A stretch of DNA of 64,000 bases. Source: Ascidia mentula. Lineage: Eukaryota; Chordata; Ascidiacea; Phlebobranchia; Ascidiidae. Where the stretch lies: the NCBI GenBank assembly GCA_947561715.1, contig OX387204.1:2361001-2425000 (forward strand). Reading direction: 5' to 3'. The notes beneath the pieces are model-generated. The model ran no database searches and was not told where the DNA came from. It was given only the letters and a program-made list of their open reading frames with translations. Shown here piece by piece: positions 39,601 through 50,868 of this stretch; positions within the stretch are counted from its first letter, which is position 1, and every line of letters starts with the position of its first letter. Both the position numbers and the translations under genes were made by a program.

Positions 39601-41845
39601 GGACAATGCTGCCTGTCATGAGGTTGCACTTCTGCATTTTCCAAACAATTATCGTTTACATTGTAGCAAGAAAAGGCTGCGATCGCAAGAAACTTCGCCA
39701 ACGCCCATTCCCAGTGTCAGACACTGAAGAGAGATCTGGCCCAAGTCAAGGAGATTAAAAGGAAGTTGGAGACGGACAAAAGCTGCCTGGAAGCGGAAAA
39801 CCAGAGACTGAACCTTGCACTGGAGGCTGCCTACAGGTAGATAGGGGTGGAATTATTTTTCAGCTATTTTTATGTACATCATTTTCTGTTTCCAGCATTT
39901 GGGAAATGTTTTCTGAAGGCAACAAATATTTTTTGCGAAACTGTTGTGATATTTAATTTGTCGTATGATGTGTTTAATACCAACCCAAAATGCTAGTCGG
40001 ATCAAGAAATAATCAACATAAAAATTTAATGCTGTGCTTGTATTTTAATTTGGTAACCAGCAACACCAATACCATGCTCGTCAAAATACATTTTATTCAA
40101 ACACCAAAACCTATATTTTATTCCGATTTATCAGCATCCACCACCAGCGATCCTCCATCCCCTCCGACCCCATGATGCTCTCCAACGGCGATTCGAGAAG
40201 ACGCCACGACTTGCTTGGAGATCCCAGATACAACATCCTAAGTTCCTCGCGGGAAGAAGGTTCTCCAGGAACAAGTGGAGGCGAGAGAAGTCCTCCACCT
40301 CCCAATGCGGAAGCAATGAACGATCTTCGTACGCAGATTGAGGTCCTCCAGGAGCAGGTAGAGTTACAAGCATCATTTTATATGTATCTTACTATTCGTT
40401 TGTTCATCACACCAATCACGTTTGGAGTTATGTGAAAATCAATATTAACACAAGGGCCCTCAACCTTTTGAATACAATGTGTCAGTTTACAAAAAGGGAA
40501 CGAATGCTGTATGTGCACTACATACAGACAAAAAACGAAGCAATTATAGCAAACATGTCCTGGCTGTTTTCCCGTGCATTGACAACCGGGCAAATTTTTA
40601 CTCCTTACCTTACGGATGCAGGTGAAGATCTACCGGGAGGACTTTGAGACGGAGCGTAGAGATCGGGAGAAGAGCCAGGGAGATAAGCAGAGGTTGGACG
40701 AACAACTCACCAGAGCGAAACACGAAGTTCAAGCCCTCACCCAACAAGTCCGAACTCACGAGTTTGATTTTAAACAGGAGAAAAGGGACAAGGAGAGATT
40801 GAGGAGGCAACTTTTGACGGTAAACATATTATAAAAATCCTTGCTGAGTGTGGGTTTTCAAATACTGACCAACAGTTTTATACGCTTGGCTAAAGGTGTT
40901 ACCGCAGCCTCTTCTAAGGCTAGTCGGTTCGAAATCAGTTCCAAATACACTTGTTTTGTTCAATTCACAATTTCAAACCCATACAACTGATCCCAACTGG
41001 TTTAAAAATGTATTTAACCTTTACACAGTACCAGCGAGGCGAAGCCGGGACCTCTTCATCGGCACGCAACCGTGACCGTTACCAGGGCGAAGCCGCCAAT
41101 TTGTTTGTAGCCACAAGAAATCCCCACGACCCGCCGGCTTATTACGCTCACCGGTAAGTTGGATTCCACAAAATTCGTATTTATGATTTGGGTCGATCAT
41201 GGATTATTTCTTCATTAACGATTTGTCCGATATTTCTATACCTGACTCTTTGATGACGTTCTTGCTTTATTTCTATTTCAATGATGTCATACAAACGTCA
41301 TTTGTGTGTACGTGAATTTATAAATTGCGGAAACCACGTGTTCGTCATTATTGAGGTTTATGACATTTGCTGAGACGTAATTGTTTAAGTTGGTGATGTC
41401 TTATGTGCGTCATTTTAAGGTAATAAAGTCATATGTGCGTCTGGCAGGTTTACAGGGAGCGATGAGACCACAAATCCGTACCAGCAGAGAGGTTCTGGAA
41501 GTTCGAGAAGGAGAAACAGGCAAAGCCCCCAATTTCCTGAGGTGAGTTTAAACCAAGATCAAACGTTTAACAATTAGTTAGCGGATGCGTGTAGTTTGAA
41601 ATTTCCTTATTGCAAGTTCTTAAAGATGTTTGTGACTAAACTTACGGGCGGTGTTACATTGTGGTTAAATGACAAGAATAAAGAACAAAGCTTTTTTCCT
41701 TAATTTTAATTCTTTAAACCATTTTTTTCTTTACCAGCCCAGACAACCCCGACAGGATTGGAGAGAAAATGACAATTTCGATATCGAACGACTTCTCTCG
41801 TATCCGCCAGGTGACACCCCCGAGGAACAACCGAACGCACTGTAG
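18687..41845 (+). CDS. TNIP1: TNIP1 (ABIN-1) homologue, ubiquitin-binding NF-kB/autophagy adaptor, long form
   Basis: Coding exons: 18687-18792, 20142-20252, 21429-21605, 22156-22317, 23690-23850, 23914-23970, 24184-24348, 38751-38990, 39188-39421, 39667-39836, 40135-40357, 40622-40819, 41029-41153, 41448-41541 and 41738-41845 (TAG). Phases agree at every junction, giving 776 residues (human TNIP1 is 636). Order of parts: an N-terminal coiled coil (LAKLQKENKSLVRKAKYMDS, then FKQENQILNEENLRLRKRLE), the LC3-interacting core FEVV at 144-147 as in human, and the RLAQRVIQSQKKARNSQ/AFCDALMKENDK helix matching human RLASKVHKNEQ..LCEQLRKEN. Then come VNRQWD, the ABIN homology coiled coil, and the UBAN ubiquitin-binding motif VKIYREDFETERRDREK (from 603). 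The C-terminus is Pro/Tyr/Arg-rich with no zinc finger, as in TNIP1 but unlike TNIP2 or NEMO. Family role: dampens NF-kB and cell-death signalling by binding linear ubiquitin. ATTAAA at 42052 may be the polyadenylation signal. Confidence 0.93.
20407..20434. repeat. Copy of the GTGAGCTGCAT..CAGATG repeat family
   Basis: ATGGTCATCTGCCTGCAGCT and the CTCAGAAT that follows match the inverted-repeat arm of the 2863-2980 element. The GAGACCTATCAGGTC stretch just upstream also recurs near the 21.16-kb copy. It lies in TNIP1 intron 2. Confidence 0.5.
21155..21200. repeat. Second TNIP1-intron copy of the GAGCTGCAGACAG repeat
   Basis: GCGAGCTGCAGACAG followed by TAGACCTATACGGTCTCATT is the opposite orientation of the 20.4-kb copy. 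The shared part extends past the arm into the GACCTAT..GGTCTC segment, which supports one family with a conserved internal part. Confidence 0.45.
21683..21818. mobile_element. 136-bp inverted-repeat element in TNIP1 intron 3
   Basis: The left arm begins TCACTACAAGAAGACTCTTT. The right arm, read in reverse complement, is TTACTACAAGATGGCTCTTC. The arms are about 23 nt with a few mismatches. The interior carries the CAACGTTTCGGTTGCTATGC core seen also at 11.7 kb. It is non-coding and MITE-like; no clear target duplication is visible. Confidence 0.6.
24548..24600. repeat. Third TNIP1-intron copy of the GAGCTG..CAGA repeat
   Basis: TTCTGTGAGCTGAAGGCAGA, then CGGCCACTGTTTC and TTAAGGTCTCT, matches the 2.86, 20.4 and 21.16 kb copies. 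It lies at the start of the 14-kb intron. Confidence 0.5.
27821..27861. repeat. 41-bp near-perfect palindrome containing the octamer ATGCAAAT
   Basis: The outer arms CATTTACATG (27821-27830) and CATGTAAATG (27852-27861) are exact inverted copies. The inner GAACAT/ATGTTC pair continues the symmetry. The centre (27841-27848) is ATGCAAAT, the canonical POU/octamer site. It could be a cruciform-forming sequence or a regulatory site; no evidence distinguishes these. Confidence 0.5.
35633..35678. repeat. Direct tandem pair of a 23-bp unit
   Basis: CCCGAGGAAAATAAGCACAA and the following CAA (35633-35655) are repeated at 35656-35678 with one mismatch. It lies within the large TNIP1 intron. It is a simple local duplication with no apparent function. 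Confidence 0.8.
36749..36758 (+). promoter_or_regulatory. NF-kB-consensus decamer about 1 kb upstream of the alternative TNIP1 first exon
   Basis: GGGAGTTCCC fits GGGRNWYYCC. Sites this degenerate are expected a few times in 64 kb by chance, so only the position makes it worth noting: it lies about 970 bp ahead of the ATG at 37728. Confidence 0.25.
37728..38069 (+). CDS. TNIP1: Alternative first coding exon of the TNIP1 homologue (short form)
   Basis: The frame opens with ATG at 37728, just after an in-frame stop, so no longer upstream extension exists without splicing. It runs 114 codons to GTGCG|GTGGGT. It ends in phase 0, exactly the phase with which the exon at 38751 begins. It therefore splices to the shared C-terminal exons to give a 577-residue protein. 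The sequence is acidic and Ser-rich (DEVEEVEDPF, PSTSTDV), then forms a helix (AARLCQEFAEKLKDLYPQYL). It is unrelated to exons 1-7, so this form would lack the N-terminal coiled coil and the FEVV motif but keep the UBAN. Use as an alternative promoter is inference. It could instead be an internal exon or belong to a separate transcript. Confidence 0.7.
38188..38234. repeat. Hairpin-forming inverted repeat in the short-form intron
   Basis: GGATGACGCT (38188-38197) is exactly inverted as AGCGTCATCC (38225-38234). A second inner stem AACCT/AGGTT lies within the loop. It could fold in RNA, or be a remnant of a small element. Confidence 0.45.
39130..39187 (-). repeat. tRNA-like / SINE-type fragment abutting TNIP1 exon 9
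   Basis: On the minus strand the segment reads through GGTTGAAGGTTCGATTCCTA, an RNA-polymerase-III B-box and T-loop-like stretch. I cannot fold a full cloverleaf, so a tRNA gene is not claimed. Its plus-strand edge coincides with the acceptor AACACGCAG of exon 9. A tRNA-derived insertion may therefore have supplied that splice site. Confidence 0.35.
40880..40945 (+). repeat. tRNA-like / SINE-type fragment in TNIP1 intron 12
   Basis: CTTGGCTAAAGGTGTTACCG resembles an A box, and AGTCGGTTCGAAATCAG resembles a B box at about the usual distance. The stems do not pair well enough for a functional tRNA. A degenerate SINE is the more likely reading. Confidence 0.3.
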
Positions 41846-42051
41846 CGCCATCTCGCGGCTTGCTGCGAAACAGCTGCACAGTAAAGAATAAGAAGAATTA
41901 TGATGTCGAAAATGCGTGTGACATCATAGAGCATCATCAAGCGAGAGCAATGAGAACGCTTGCGGAGTGCGTAACAATGCGGGGATTGTGACGTGTGCGA
42001 TTTGGAATCACTGCTTTGTTTCTAACCAAATTTTTTCGGCGGTCTTGCGAA

Positions 42052-42057
42052 ATTAAA
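42052..42057 (+). terminator. Candidate polyadenylation signal of TNIP1
   Basis: ATTAAA lies 207 nt after the TAG stop, in AT-rich sequence. No stronger AATAAA is seen between the stop and this point. Confidence 0.4.
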
Positions 42058-44454
42058 CCGATTGTACAATTATATACGTGGAAAGCAGGAACCACTATTA
42101 AAAAGTAATGTTAAAAGTTTTTGTATCGCTTAACATGTTGCGCAGTAACTTATATAGCAGCTATACGCATTTAGCGAGTACAATGATCACGTGACTAAGC
42201 CGGCTTGGTGACTTATCTTAATTACCTCTGCCTTTCTAGAGGAATGATTAGATGCATAGACACGACGAAGATGTTCGTGGTTCATTTATTCACTTCCCAT
42301 ATTTTGCTTTGCCGCTCACTTTGTCTCTGCACAATCACATTTTCACACGAAACCTTGCGAGATATCTTGACAGAGTTGAAATTCCTGCACAAATGTTTAA
42401 GTTCATTAACTATTAGGGCTCGGGTCCCAAACCATTCAGTTTGGACTGAAATAATTGAATCATAAGTTGAGTTTACCACTTTTGTTTCGACGCGAAACTT
42501 TATTTACGAAGCACTGTACGCATGTATGTAACATTCTTTCGTGATTACAATGTGTTTTACTCAAAAAACCTCACTCCTTTCCGTTCTTGATTTCGCTGGG
42601 CATTAATATACTGATGTAAAAACGAAATATATTGTTAATAACATCTGGATGATGCCATCGTATTGTGGTGACCAGTTTACGGAACTGCAGGTTAAGTCGC
42701 GTTGATAACCTGAATATTTTCACGAAACATCGGAAATATTCAAAGCAGCAACATTTTTTAAAACTTTCGGTTGGTCGAGGTAATAACGATTACCTCAGAT
42801 TCGACTTGTATTTTTTTTTAGTTTTCGGAACCAAAATTGAATAAGCTTATTTAGGTTATTTCTACGCAAAAAAACAGAATGGCTATTTAAAAAAAGCTTT
42901 TAATGAGCAGCTAAAACCGACTTAACCCTGTATGGATATAATTGCAAATTTAAAGAAAAAGATTAATTTTATATGGTAATCATTCAATGGTGGATTACCG
43001 TAATATATCTGCATGAGAAAAAATATTAATTTTGGTGTGGGGTTAGGGTTTTTTTGAAACGTGACATATTTGTCACACTGGTCCACAAAGGGACAAATTT
43101 CAATGAATAAAAAAATAATTCCTGTAGTTCCAAAACAAAATGACCTTGAAAATCAAAAAAATAATACTACGCTCAAGGTAGTATCTGTTATTATTATTAT
43201 GTTTGTGTTTATTTGCATTAAATTATTTTCTTGTCTATGTGCAGTCATGCATAACATTTTAAAATGCATAAATAAAAGTTGCATTTGCTACACGAAAATA
43301 ATAGAAAGGAAATTTTTCTTTATTTATATTCCAATTGCTACAGCATCCTTTAGCAAAACCATCTAGTTAATACAACCAAATACAAAAGTGGAAAAACGTT
43401 ATGGCAATATTTTCAACCAAGTTATATTCTGCTCAGCCTGACCATCATTTGACACCTTCCATGAATGGCTGTAATTTAGGACCATTTCAGACATAACACA
43501 TTCTGTTTTCCTCTTTGTTTCTTTGTTCCATCTTACAGCAGAAAACAATAATACAGTTGTTACAAAGTTGGCCAGAACTGATTTTTACACCCTGTCGCAA
43601 ATGTGGAGGTTTCAGCTATGGGTTCATAAACTAAGTCTACAATGGCATAATCATTTTAATGATATTCAAACTAGTAGAACACTTTGTATTTGATTAAACT
43701 TACCAAATCCATCAGCATAAACACAGAAACCACTAACCTATGCTCTGCTCATCATCCAAAGAAGCAAATTTTCCAACAAGTTATCATCATTTTTACCATT
43801 ATCATCCCCCATAGATCTTCCACATTATTTGTTACCATCAATTTACATTGCATTTGTTGTAAATAATGGAAAATCTTCACTATTTAAAAGCAAAATCATT
43901 AATTTTTAATTATCATATCCATCACAAAATATCACCTAATGGACTGCGTCATAAAAAAGCCAAATCGTTGGTTTTTCCGTCCAAAAATTGTTGGTTTTAC
44001 TTCAATCTGAGCCCACATGCATGATTTCTTTTTCAACTTAATAACTTACTAGTAAAGCCTTTTGAGTAAAAAAACGCAAACCTACTACAACAAACCACCA
44101 TTTACCAAAACACGTTTTGAAAACTACCGCCGTTCTAACAACCAACCGGAGTTTACCATAACAGTGTTTCCAAGAAAATCCAAATTTCCAAAACGTAACG
44201 AAAGAGATATTCTTGACTACCGGTACATTCAAAAAACGTTCATTAAGGATGTGTTTGTTGTATGTATTCCAAACGTAACAAAATTGTAGATATAGGGTTA
44301 AATCGTTTTCTTCCGAAAATGACATTTATTTTTATTTAAATTACTTTGGCAACGTGTTGAACTCTTCCTGTCATCTCATTTCCCAACATTTCGGAAAAGG
44401 AAATTTTAAAGTTTGCCTGCAGCACAATTCTCGCACACCCGTTTTTTCGTGATG

Positions 44455-44460
44455 TTTATT
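44455..44460 (-). terminator. Candidate polyadenylation signal of the otopetrin gene
   Basis: AATAAA on the minus strand, about 336 nt beyond the otopetrin stop codon. It is the first canonical hexamer downstream. Confidence 0.5.
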
Positions 44461-44795
44461 GAATATTTTACAGTAGGTAAAAACAATATTCACACTGTGC
44501 AATGCATTTCTGCGCACAATCCACGTTACACAAACTTGGCACTTCACTCAAATATTGCGTTCACATTCCAATCTGGCAGGATTTGCGCAATGATTGTTTC
44601 CCAGTTTCGCAAAAATATACATTGCCCTCGCTTTCAGTTCACAATCAAATGGCAAACCGGCGCTTTTCGCCAACAACAGTCCACCTTGCCGAAGTTAGTG
44701 CTTATTCCACAGTTGTGCAATGTTCAAAGTACGGAGCTTAAAAATCCGCGCGGAATGAAGTTATTTTACAAGAAATTCGAACACACGCGGGGAAA

Positions 44796-47700
44796 TTACG
44801 CGAAGGACCACATCTCGAACAGACAACCGGAGGAGTGCATGCGGTAGAAAATGTTGAGCGGACGACAGATCATAACAATCGTCGTCCACGCACTGGCCCC
44901 GAAGAAAACCGACTGGTAGAAGTGCACGTTGAACGCAGTGCCATCTAGCGACAGAAAAACCCACAAACACGCATTGGAAATAAGGAGAAACATGATGACG
45001 TCACGTAGCCAAAGTCTGAGCTTGTCCGGTCTCGAAACTCGGGTTTCGGTCACTATTTTCAACACAGACTCCTTGGTCTTAAGCTTCTGCACCGCAAGAT
45101 CGAAATGCGAAACCGTGGATCCACTGTCGTCGTCTCCGAGGGTCGTGTTTCCGACGTTGCGGTCATCCGACGCAATACCCGAGCTCTCCGACGAACAACG
45201 GGATTTCGTGTCTTCGTCGTCGAGTTCGACGGCGCAGTTGTCTATGCCGTCACAATCGGGATGTTCTTCTATAGTGGGGAGGTACTCAGAAGTGAGGGTT
45301 TGTCCGTTCGCGAGAGCAGCGAGCGCTGCAGTTATGGAACCGCGACGCGTCACCAAGTACGCTTTGTTGCTTTCTTTCGACTCATCCATATCCGGTTGGT
45401 AGTTGTTCAGCTGGGATTCGATTCTGGAATCGAAATTAAATGCGTGTAGGTTGCTGGCATTGACACAGCAGGATATATCCTCCGCGCACTTTTGCAAAAA
45501 TTTGCCGATAATTCGAGCAAAAACAATTGGCTAATGTTCTGATACACGAAAAGCGTTCCGATAATCTGCGTATTGTCCGCGAAATAAACGCTCGCCTAAA
45601 AACATCCTTAAATCTGGAACGTGAATAGGTCTAAACATAGAAAACATAATATATATTTATTTTCCATCACCAGGAAGATCATGCAATTCTAGGATCGAAA
45701 GCGTATTGGTACGTCACATACCTTCCCATGAGGTCGGATGCCGTCAACTGTGCATCGGATGACGTCATTGGTTGTCTTTGTAACCCGTAGAGGATAAAGG
45801 TGAGCTAAGAAAAAGGTTCACGATTTGGTTTTACGCGATCGACACACTTTCTCTCAAATATGGAAAATTTATAAAATATTGTGGTATAATTAACAGCCGT
45901 ACATCAGAGTTCAATCAAACGCACAGCAGACGTTCATTTTTGAAACAACAAAAACTTGCCAACACTGTACAGCCTTATGACAACCAACCTGTACAAAGCT
46001 GAGGACCATAAGATAACCAAACAACCAACCAACCTGTACGAGACTGAGAAGGGCGTCGCAGAAAGGCCATATGACGGTTATTTCCCAACCAACTATCCGT
46101 ACGTCAGGACCGATCGTTACAGCGACTAACGAGAACAAGTTGAGTATGAGAGGTCCGAGAACGCAAATGATGAGTAGGATGTTATCCAACATTGCTGCGG
46201 ACTCCGTGGGACGCTTGATGCGTCTGAAGAGGTAGAATCCGAAAGCGCAAGCAATCAACATGCACAACTCCAAGGTGACCTTGAACAGAAAAAAGCTGTG
46301 TGACGTTTCGAGAAAAATAGTAAACGTATAGATTGTTTGGCAACGGAAATGTACAGGTGGAACGACGTATTTTTGAGAAAACTCCCACTGTCTGTAGTAA
46401 CTATTGAAGGCCTGAGAACTGAAGATTAGAACAACACGTATAGCTCCTACACAGAAGTCGACTAATAAATTTTTATTACCCGTATATAATCTACCAATAA
46501 AATAAAAAATCCGTTCTTCTAAGGCCAAACAAATTTGTTTACTTTTCAAAGCAAAACAAGGGGGATTTGACGTTGGTAGAAAAATCTCACCAAGTAAGAA
46601 TGGTAGACGATGATGGCGAATGAGTCGGTGTAGTAAGTGCTGTCAGGTTCGTTGTTCGTGTTTGTCCCGAGGGTGACGCACACAACGATAGTCGCGAACA
46701 CTGATATCATTCCAAGGGCAATACCTGAGCGAAATACCTGTGTGAGGTTTTGCGTTTCCACATTTGTGGACGGATTACTTGATACGTTGACTATCGTGAA
46801 TAAATTATTTTATTAAACTGTCTGGTAAACACTTTTTGTCTACTTGTATTCGCATATACCATCGCGGTCCGTGTGTTAAATTGATAATGTTTTCTGGCAA
46901 TGGAGTCATATTTATAATTTATTTAGAGTTTATACATTAAACCCTGGTTTAGAATATTCAACTTGGATATAAAAGTTTATTTATTTTACATTCAGTTTGA
47001 TAAAGTTGTCAAAAAACAACCATCAGTGACATTTAGATCCAACGAGTTTTGCGAACCTCCGTACGACTTGTAGAACTTGTGACTGGGCTTGATGACGCCC
47101 TCGCATGGAGGAGGTTGTTTCCCGATGTTACTCCACGTCATGACGAGCAGTGAGGATGCCACGAGACTGAACTCGATGAGGAACGGAAAGAGGAACTTCT
47201 CGGCGACTTGGACCGCCGAACAGAAACTTGTGTTGCATTTGCATTCTCCGTCTGTTTTGTTGTAAACATAAAATTTAATTACAATTTTCCCATCGCTGGT
47301 GACGTAAGAAATGCGGTATATATCTAACATGTTAGGACGCAAGTCCTCGCTAAAAAGACACAAAGTCGGACAGAAGTAAATTGTAAACGCCACAGGATGC
47401 GGGAATTACAAATAGTTTTTCAGACTAAGTTACTTTGGCGTGCGCATCTTAAAATTTTACTATAATTCGTATATAAATAGCGTAAATGATTTAAGAGTAA
47501 TTTCATCATATTTCTGTGTGCCGCAAGCGCTCATCTTGGTAACTTGTCACTCATTTTTACTTACAAGGGTCGTAGTCGTCAGAACCTGAGCCCGCTTTGG
47601 TGGAGTTCGTTGAATCGAGAGTTGTGTTCGAGTCTGAAATATATATATATAAAATAAAAACCTTGACGTTGGGATTTTTATTAATATTTGGAAACATATA

Positions 47701-50700
47701 TTTTGACAGAGGAAAGATATTTTCCTAAAGTAATGAAACATATCAGTTTTGTCACGTGGTTTGATTTTAATTTTATTTTATTTTTGTACAGAAAGTACAG
47801 AAAGAACGTGTAGATCAACATATTCTCTTAACTGAGCCTAACTAACTAAGCAGTTGCCATGACAATTTAAAATTGTTACCGTGTGTGTCGGGGGAATCCG
47901 AGTGATCGGAAATATTCAACTCGTGCAAGGCTTCGTCAATAACAGCTCCGATCCACGATGACAGATTGGCCGCAATAATCAACATCAAGCCGAGTCTGAA
48001 AAAAAGGGATATTTTGTCATACGTTTAACTAATTGCGTATTTGCAACGTTTTAACACTTACAGATATTTTCCCTGCCAATGGATTCAAGGAATGTGCGTT
48101 ACTGTTATGGCTGTTTGACAAACGAATCTACAGCAAGTATGGGTTTTGACCTACAGGTTTTCCATTTCAACTTGAACAAAAGCGAATACAAAAGCATGAG
48201 TCATTGTCCCAGATGACATTCAGGCCCTTTAAACACTTTTGCGGCTAGGGACAAGAGGTATTGCCGTTATATACGTTGGGGATACGGAATGCCCCACGAA
48301 AGAGGAGTGCAGTCGGTGCGGCGATTCTGAATTTCATTGTTTGCCTTTTGAAATTTATGGATGTCTACCTCGACCTCCTGCCCTACAATATCACGTGATC
48401 TCAAAAAATGTCTGGCGCCGGCGCATTTTTTCTCTTAATTATCAAGAGCTTTGTTTATTTTAAATCCGACTTTAAACGAAAATCTTGATTTTTATCCACT
48501 CGCTGTCCAATCAGTCGTTACAAGGCCCTGGATTTATGAAGAGCGACACGTTGCCATTGGTTTATTATAAATGTGGCTTTAAATTGTGGAGTTTTGTCAA
48601 CTCGAGTTCCTTGCAGTCTTTACCTGGCGCTCGCTGGATTGTCCCTTATGTAAACTTTGGAAAATTTGAAGAGATAATTCACTTGGGAGAGAATAAAGGC
48701 CGCGTGGAAGACGGAGGAGGCAATTGAAAGCTGGTTCGACTGACAGTGAAGTGCGTCTGCCATGAGGACCGCGATGAACTCGATGATGTCTTTGAGTATT
48801 ATCGCCAGCCCGAACAATACAACGACCCCTGTAGACGAAATAATCTCATGTGAATACAAAATGGCGGCCATCGTACAGGGACCTATGCACCTTGGGTGAG
48901 TTAATGAATACTGCCTACATCCTTTAAAAGTGCTGCAGATTGATTTTCGGTAAACTGTCTGAAAGAAATTGCTTGTTTGGCATTTTTTTCACGTGCCAAA
49001 ATAAATAAGACCGGGCACTTCTGCTGCTTGCTTGTAATAACGTGTTCGTTTAGTATTATTAACACGACTTGGATCAATGCTCCTCAAGCGGTCTGCCGAA
49101 ATATTTGTTATTTTTTTGAGACGATGCGAGGTTAGCAATGACTACACATACGCCTCAGTATAGGCAAGAAATTAATGTCGTTTACCTTTCAACCAACGGT
49201 TGCTCGTTTCATGGCTTTTGGAAAATAGTAAACATCGTTTCCTGGTGAAGAAACCTCGCACGTTGTAGTAAAGTGTCCAAACGAAACATATGACGTACAT
49301 GGTCAACATGTATTCCTGTTCGTTTTTTGTCGATACCTACAAGCAAAACAAAAAATTATTTAAAAAATCACCAAAAAAAACGATTTTAATCCATCAGTTA
49401 AGCATAGGCACGCCTTAATTGGATAGTAACAAGTCGGATATAGGGTTTATTTATAAAATTTATTTGATAAATGTTACGCATTTTGCCACGAGACCTGCGA
49501 CCAATGCAAGTACAAGGTGATGACCATAGCCTAAAAATACTACGGTATTGTGCACAACAATCAGCATCAAACCCCTAAACGTATGAGAGGTATCTTTGTC
49601 CCAGGAACATTTGTTTTCAAGCAAGGACGTTTTTGCACTAACCTCATCCGAGATGACCGCCGAAAGTTTAACGACGATCGTGATCATGATGACAAGTATG
49701 GCTTCCAGGCAAGAAAAGTACTTGAATGCATCGTTGTATGTCTTGCCGTGGCCATCGATGCCAATGACGTCACTGGCCGATGACGCGTCGTACGTGCTGT
49801 GGAGAAAAGTGGATGAGTGCAACGGCTTGAAATTAAGGGTTGCGAACGGAACAATTATAACCGTGCTTTCATCAACAATTCGGAAAAGTAAATACCGGAA
49901 TGCAGCACGCTTCTAAGGCAGGGTCTACGTGTCTGTGCGTAACAGTGCTGTTGGTTGTTACGTCAACAATCAGGCAGATATGGTGTCAAACAGAATGGAT
50001 TGACTTTTTAAGGAACGTCATTGAGAAAGAATGATAAAAGCAAATCAGCAATCGAAAGGCTTCTTGGGGCCGACGATTGCATAACCCCCTCACATATTAC
50101 TAACGCGGTGTTGACAGAAACGGGGCGTCATTTTGATTTACATCAATGCAAACATATGGCTTATAACGCAAACGGATATGATTTTCGATCTTTCTCAATG
50201 TGAAAACGGATATGATTTTCGAAACTTACGCAATGTGAACTTCAGTCGATCCTCTCCTGAACAAGTAATGGTGATTCGATACTTGCTTGATGGGAAGTGA
50301 CGATTCCGTCAGTGAAATGGCCACCGATTGGTCGAACGATACCGTCTTGCTTTTCTCCTTTTTCGGCGGCGTCGCTATCCCACAGCTTTCCTCGGAAGGT
50401 GGAGCTGGGAAACCTTAAAACAAAGAGTTTGCTACCAACTGAATGATTAGGAGAATGAACTTACAAGCCTATGAAAACTCATCGCCACTACTTGGTGCGT
50501 TTTTGTTGCCAAAGTAAACCGCATAAGTGATGTTTTGTTTGCAGTTGGTATTGTTTGCTTAAGGGAAATGCAAAATCGTCTCTTCTTGATGTTTCGGTTG
50601 GTTTACGCACGTATTGTGTTTAAGGCCTTTAATATTATTTCCATTCCAATTGCAAGACAGATTTTATATTACGAGAACGGAGGTTACAATTTTGACAACT

Positions 50701-50868
50701 GTTCACTTTATATTCCTGTATTGTCTTATCTGACATATTGAGAAAGTGCTTGCAGCATTATCACAAAATGCATACGCAAGATGTAATTGATTTCCACTTA
50801 CTGTCATCGCGTTGTCCGAAGTTGCTATGCGTTGGCTCCTGTATGACTTGCAAGTCGATGTCACTCAT
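44796..50868 (-). CDS. OTOP: Otopetrin proton channel, complete 12-exon gene
   Basis: Exons: 50868-50802, 50413-50230, 49796-49643, 49336-49186, 48828-48624, 47995-47880, 47633-47565, 47251-47057, 46724-46591, 46279-46034, 45804-45722 and 45423-44796. All join in phase to give 743 residues. The family has 12 membrane helices in two halves and forms a proton-selective channel. Visible marks: WLKGGVVVLFGLAIILKD; LGLMLIIAANLSSWIGAVID; CKCNTSFC then FLFPFLIEFSLVASS with WSNIG; YGGIALGM; DNILLIICVLGP; SLLVQ-type helix end SLVQLTFILYGLQR; and the C-terminal PLNIFYRMHSSGCLFEMW. The N-terminus (about 85 residues) is cytoplasmic and polar. Between the last two helices is an unusually long acidic Ser/Asp-rich loop (about 130 residues) containing CSSESSGIASDD. 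Exons 7, 2 and 1 are short and were found only by splice phase. Which vertebrate OTOP it pairs with is not decided. Confidence 0.95.
50170..50238. repeat. Tandem duplication spanning the otopetrin exon-2 donor site
   Basis: Two adjacent copies, 50170-50203 and 50204-50238, share AAACGGATATGATTTTCGA, then a divergent middle, then CAATGTGA. On the minus strand the 50204-50238 copy holds the real donor CATTGC|GTAAGT. The other, intronic copy has CATTGAGAAAG, so its GT is gone. Confidence 0.8.

Larger units (their letters stand above)
41846..44795. other. AT-rich intergenic gap between convergent TNIP1 and otopetrin genes
   Basis: It contains the two 3' untranslated regions and no coding exon I can support. 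Open frames are low-complexity, Lys/Ile/Asn-rich and lack splice partners. A small palindrome GTGACATATTTGTCAC lies near 43,061. Confidence 0.6.

Noticed and set aside
45424-45595. Open frame reading VYQNISQLFLLEL on the minus strand, at first taken as the otopetrin helix before the acidic loop
   Set aside because: Using it forces a frame conflict with the terminal exon. The donor at 45722 and acceptor at 45423 join in phase without it, and SLVQLTFILYGLQR already supplies that helix.
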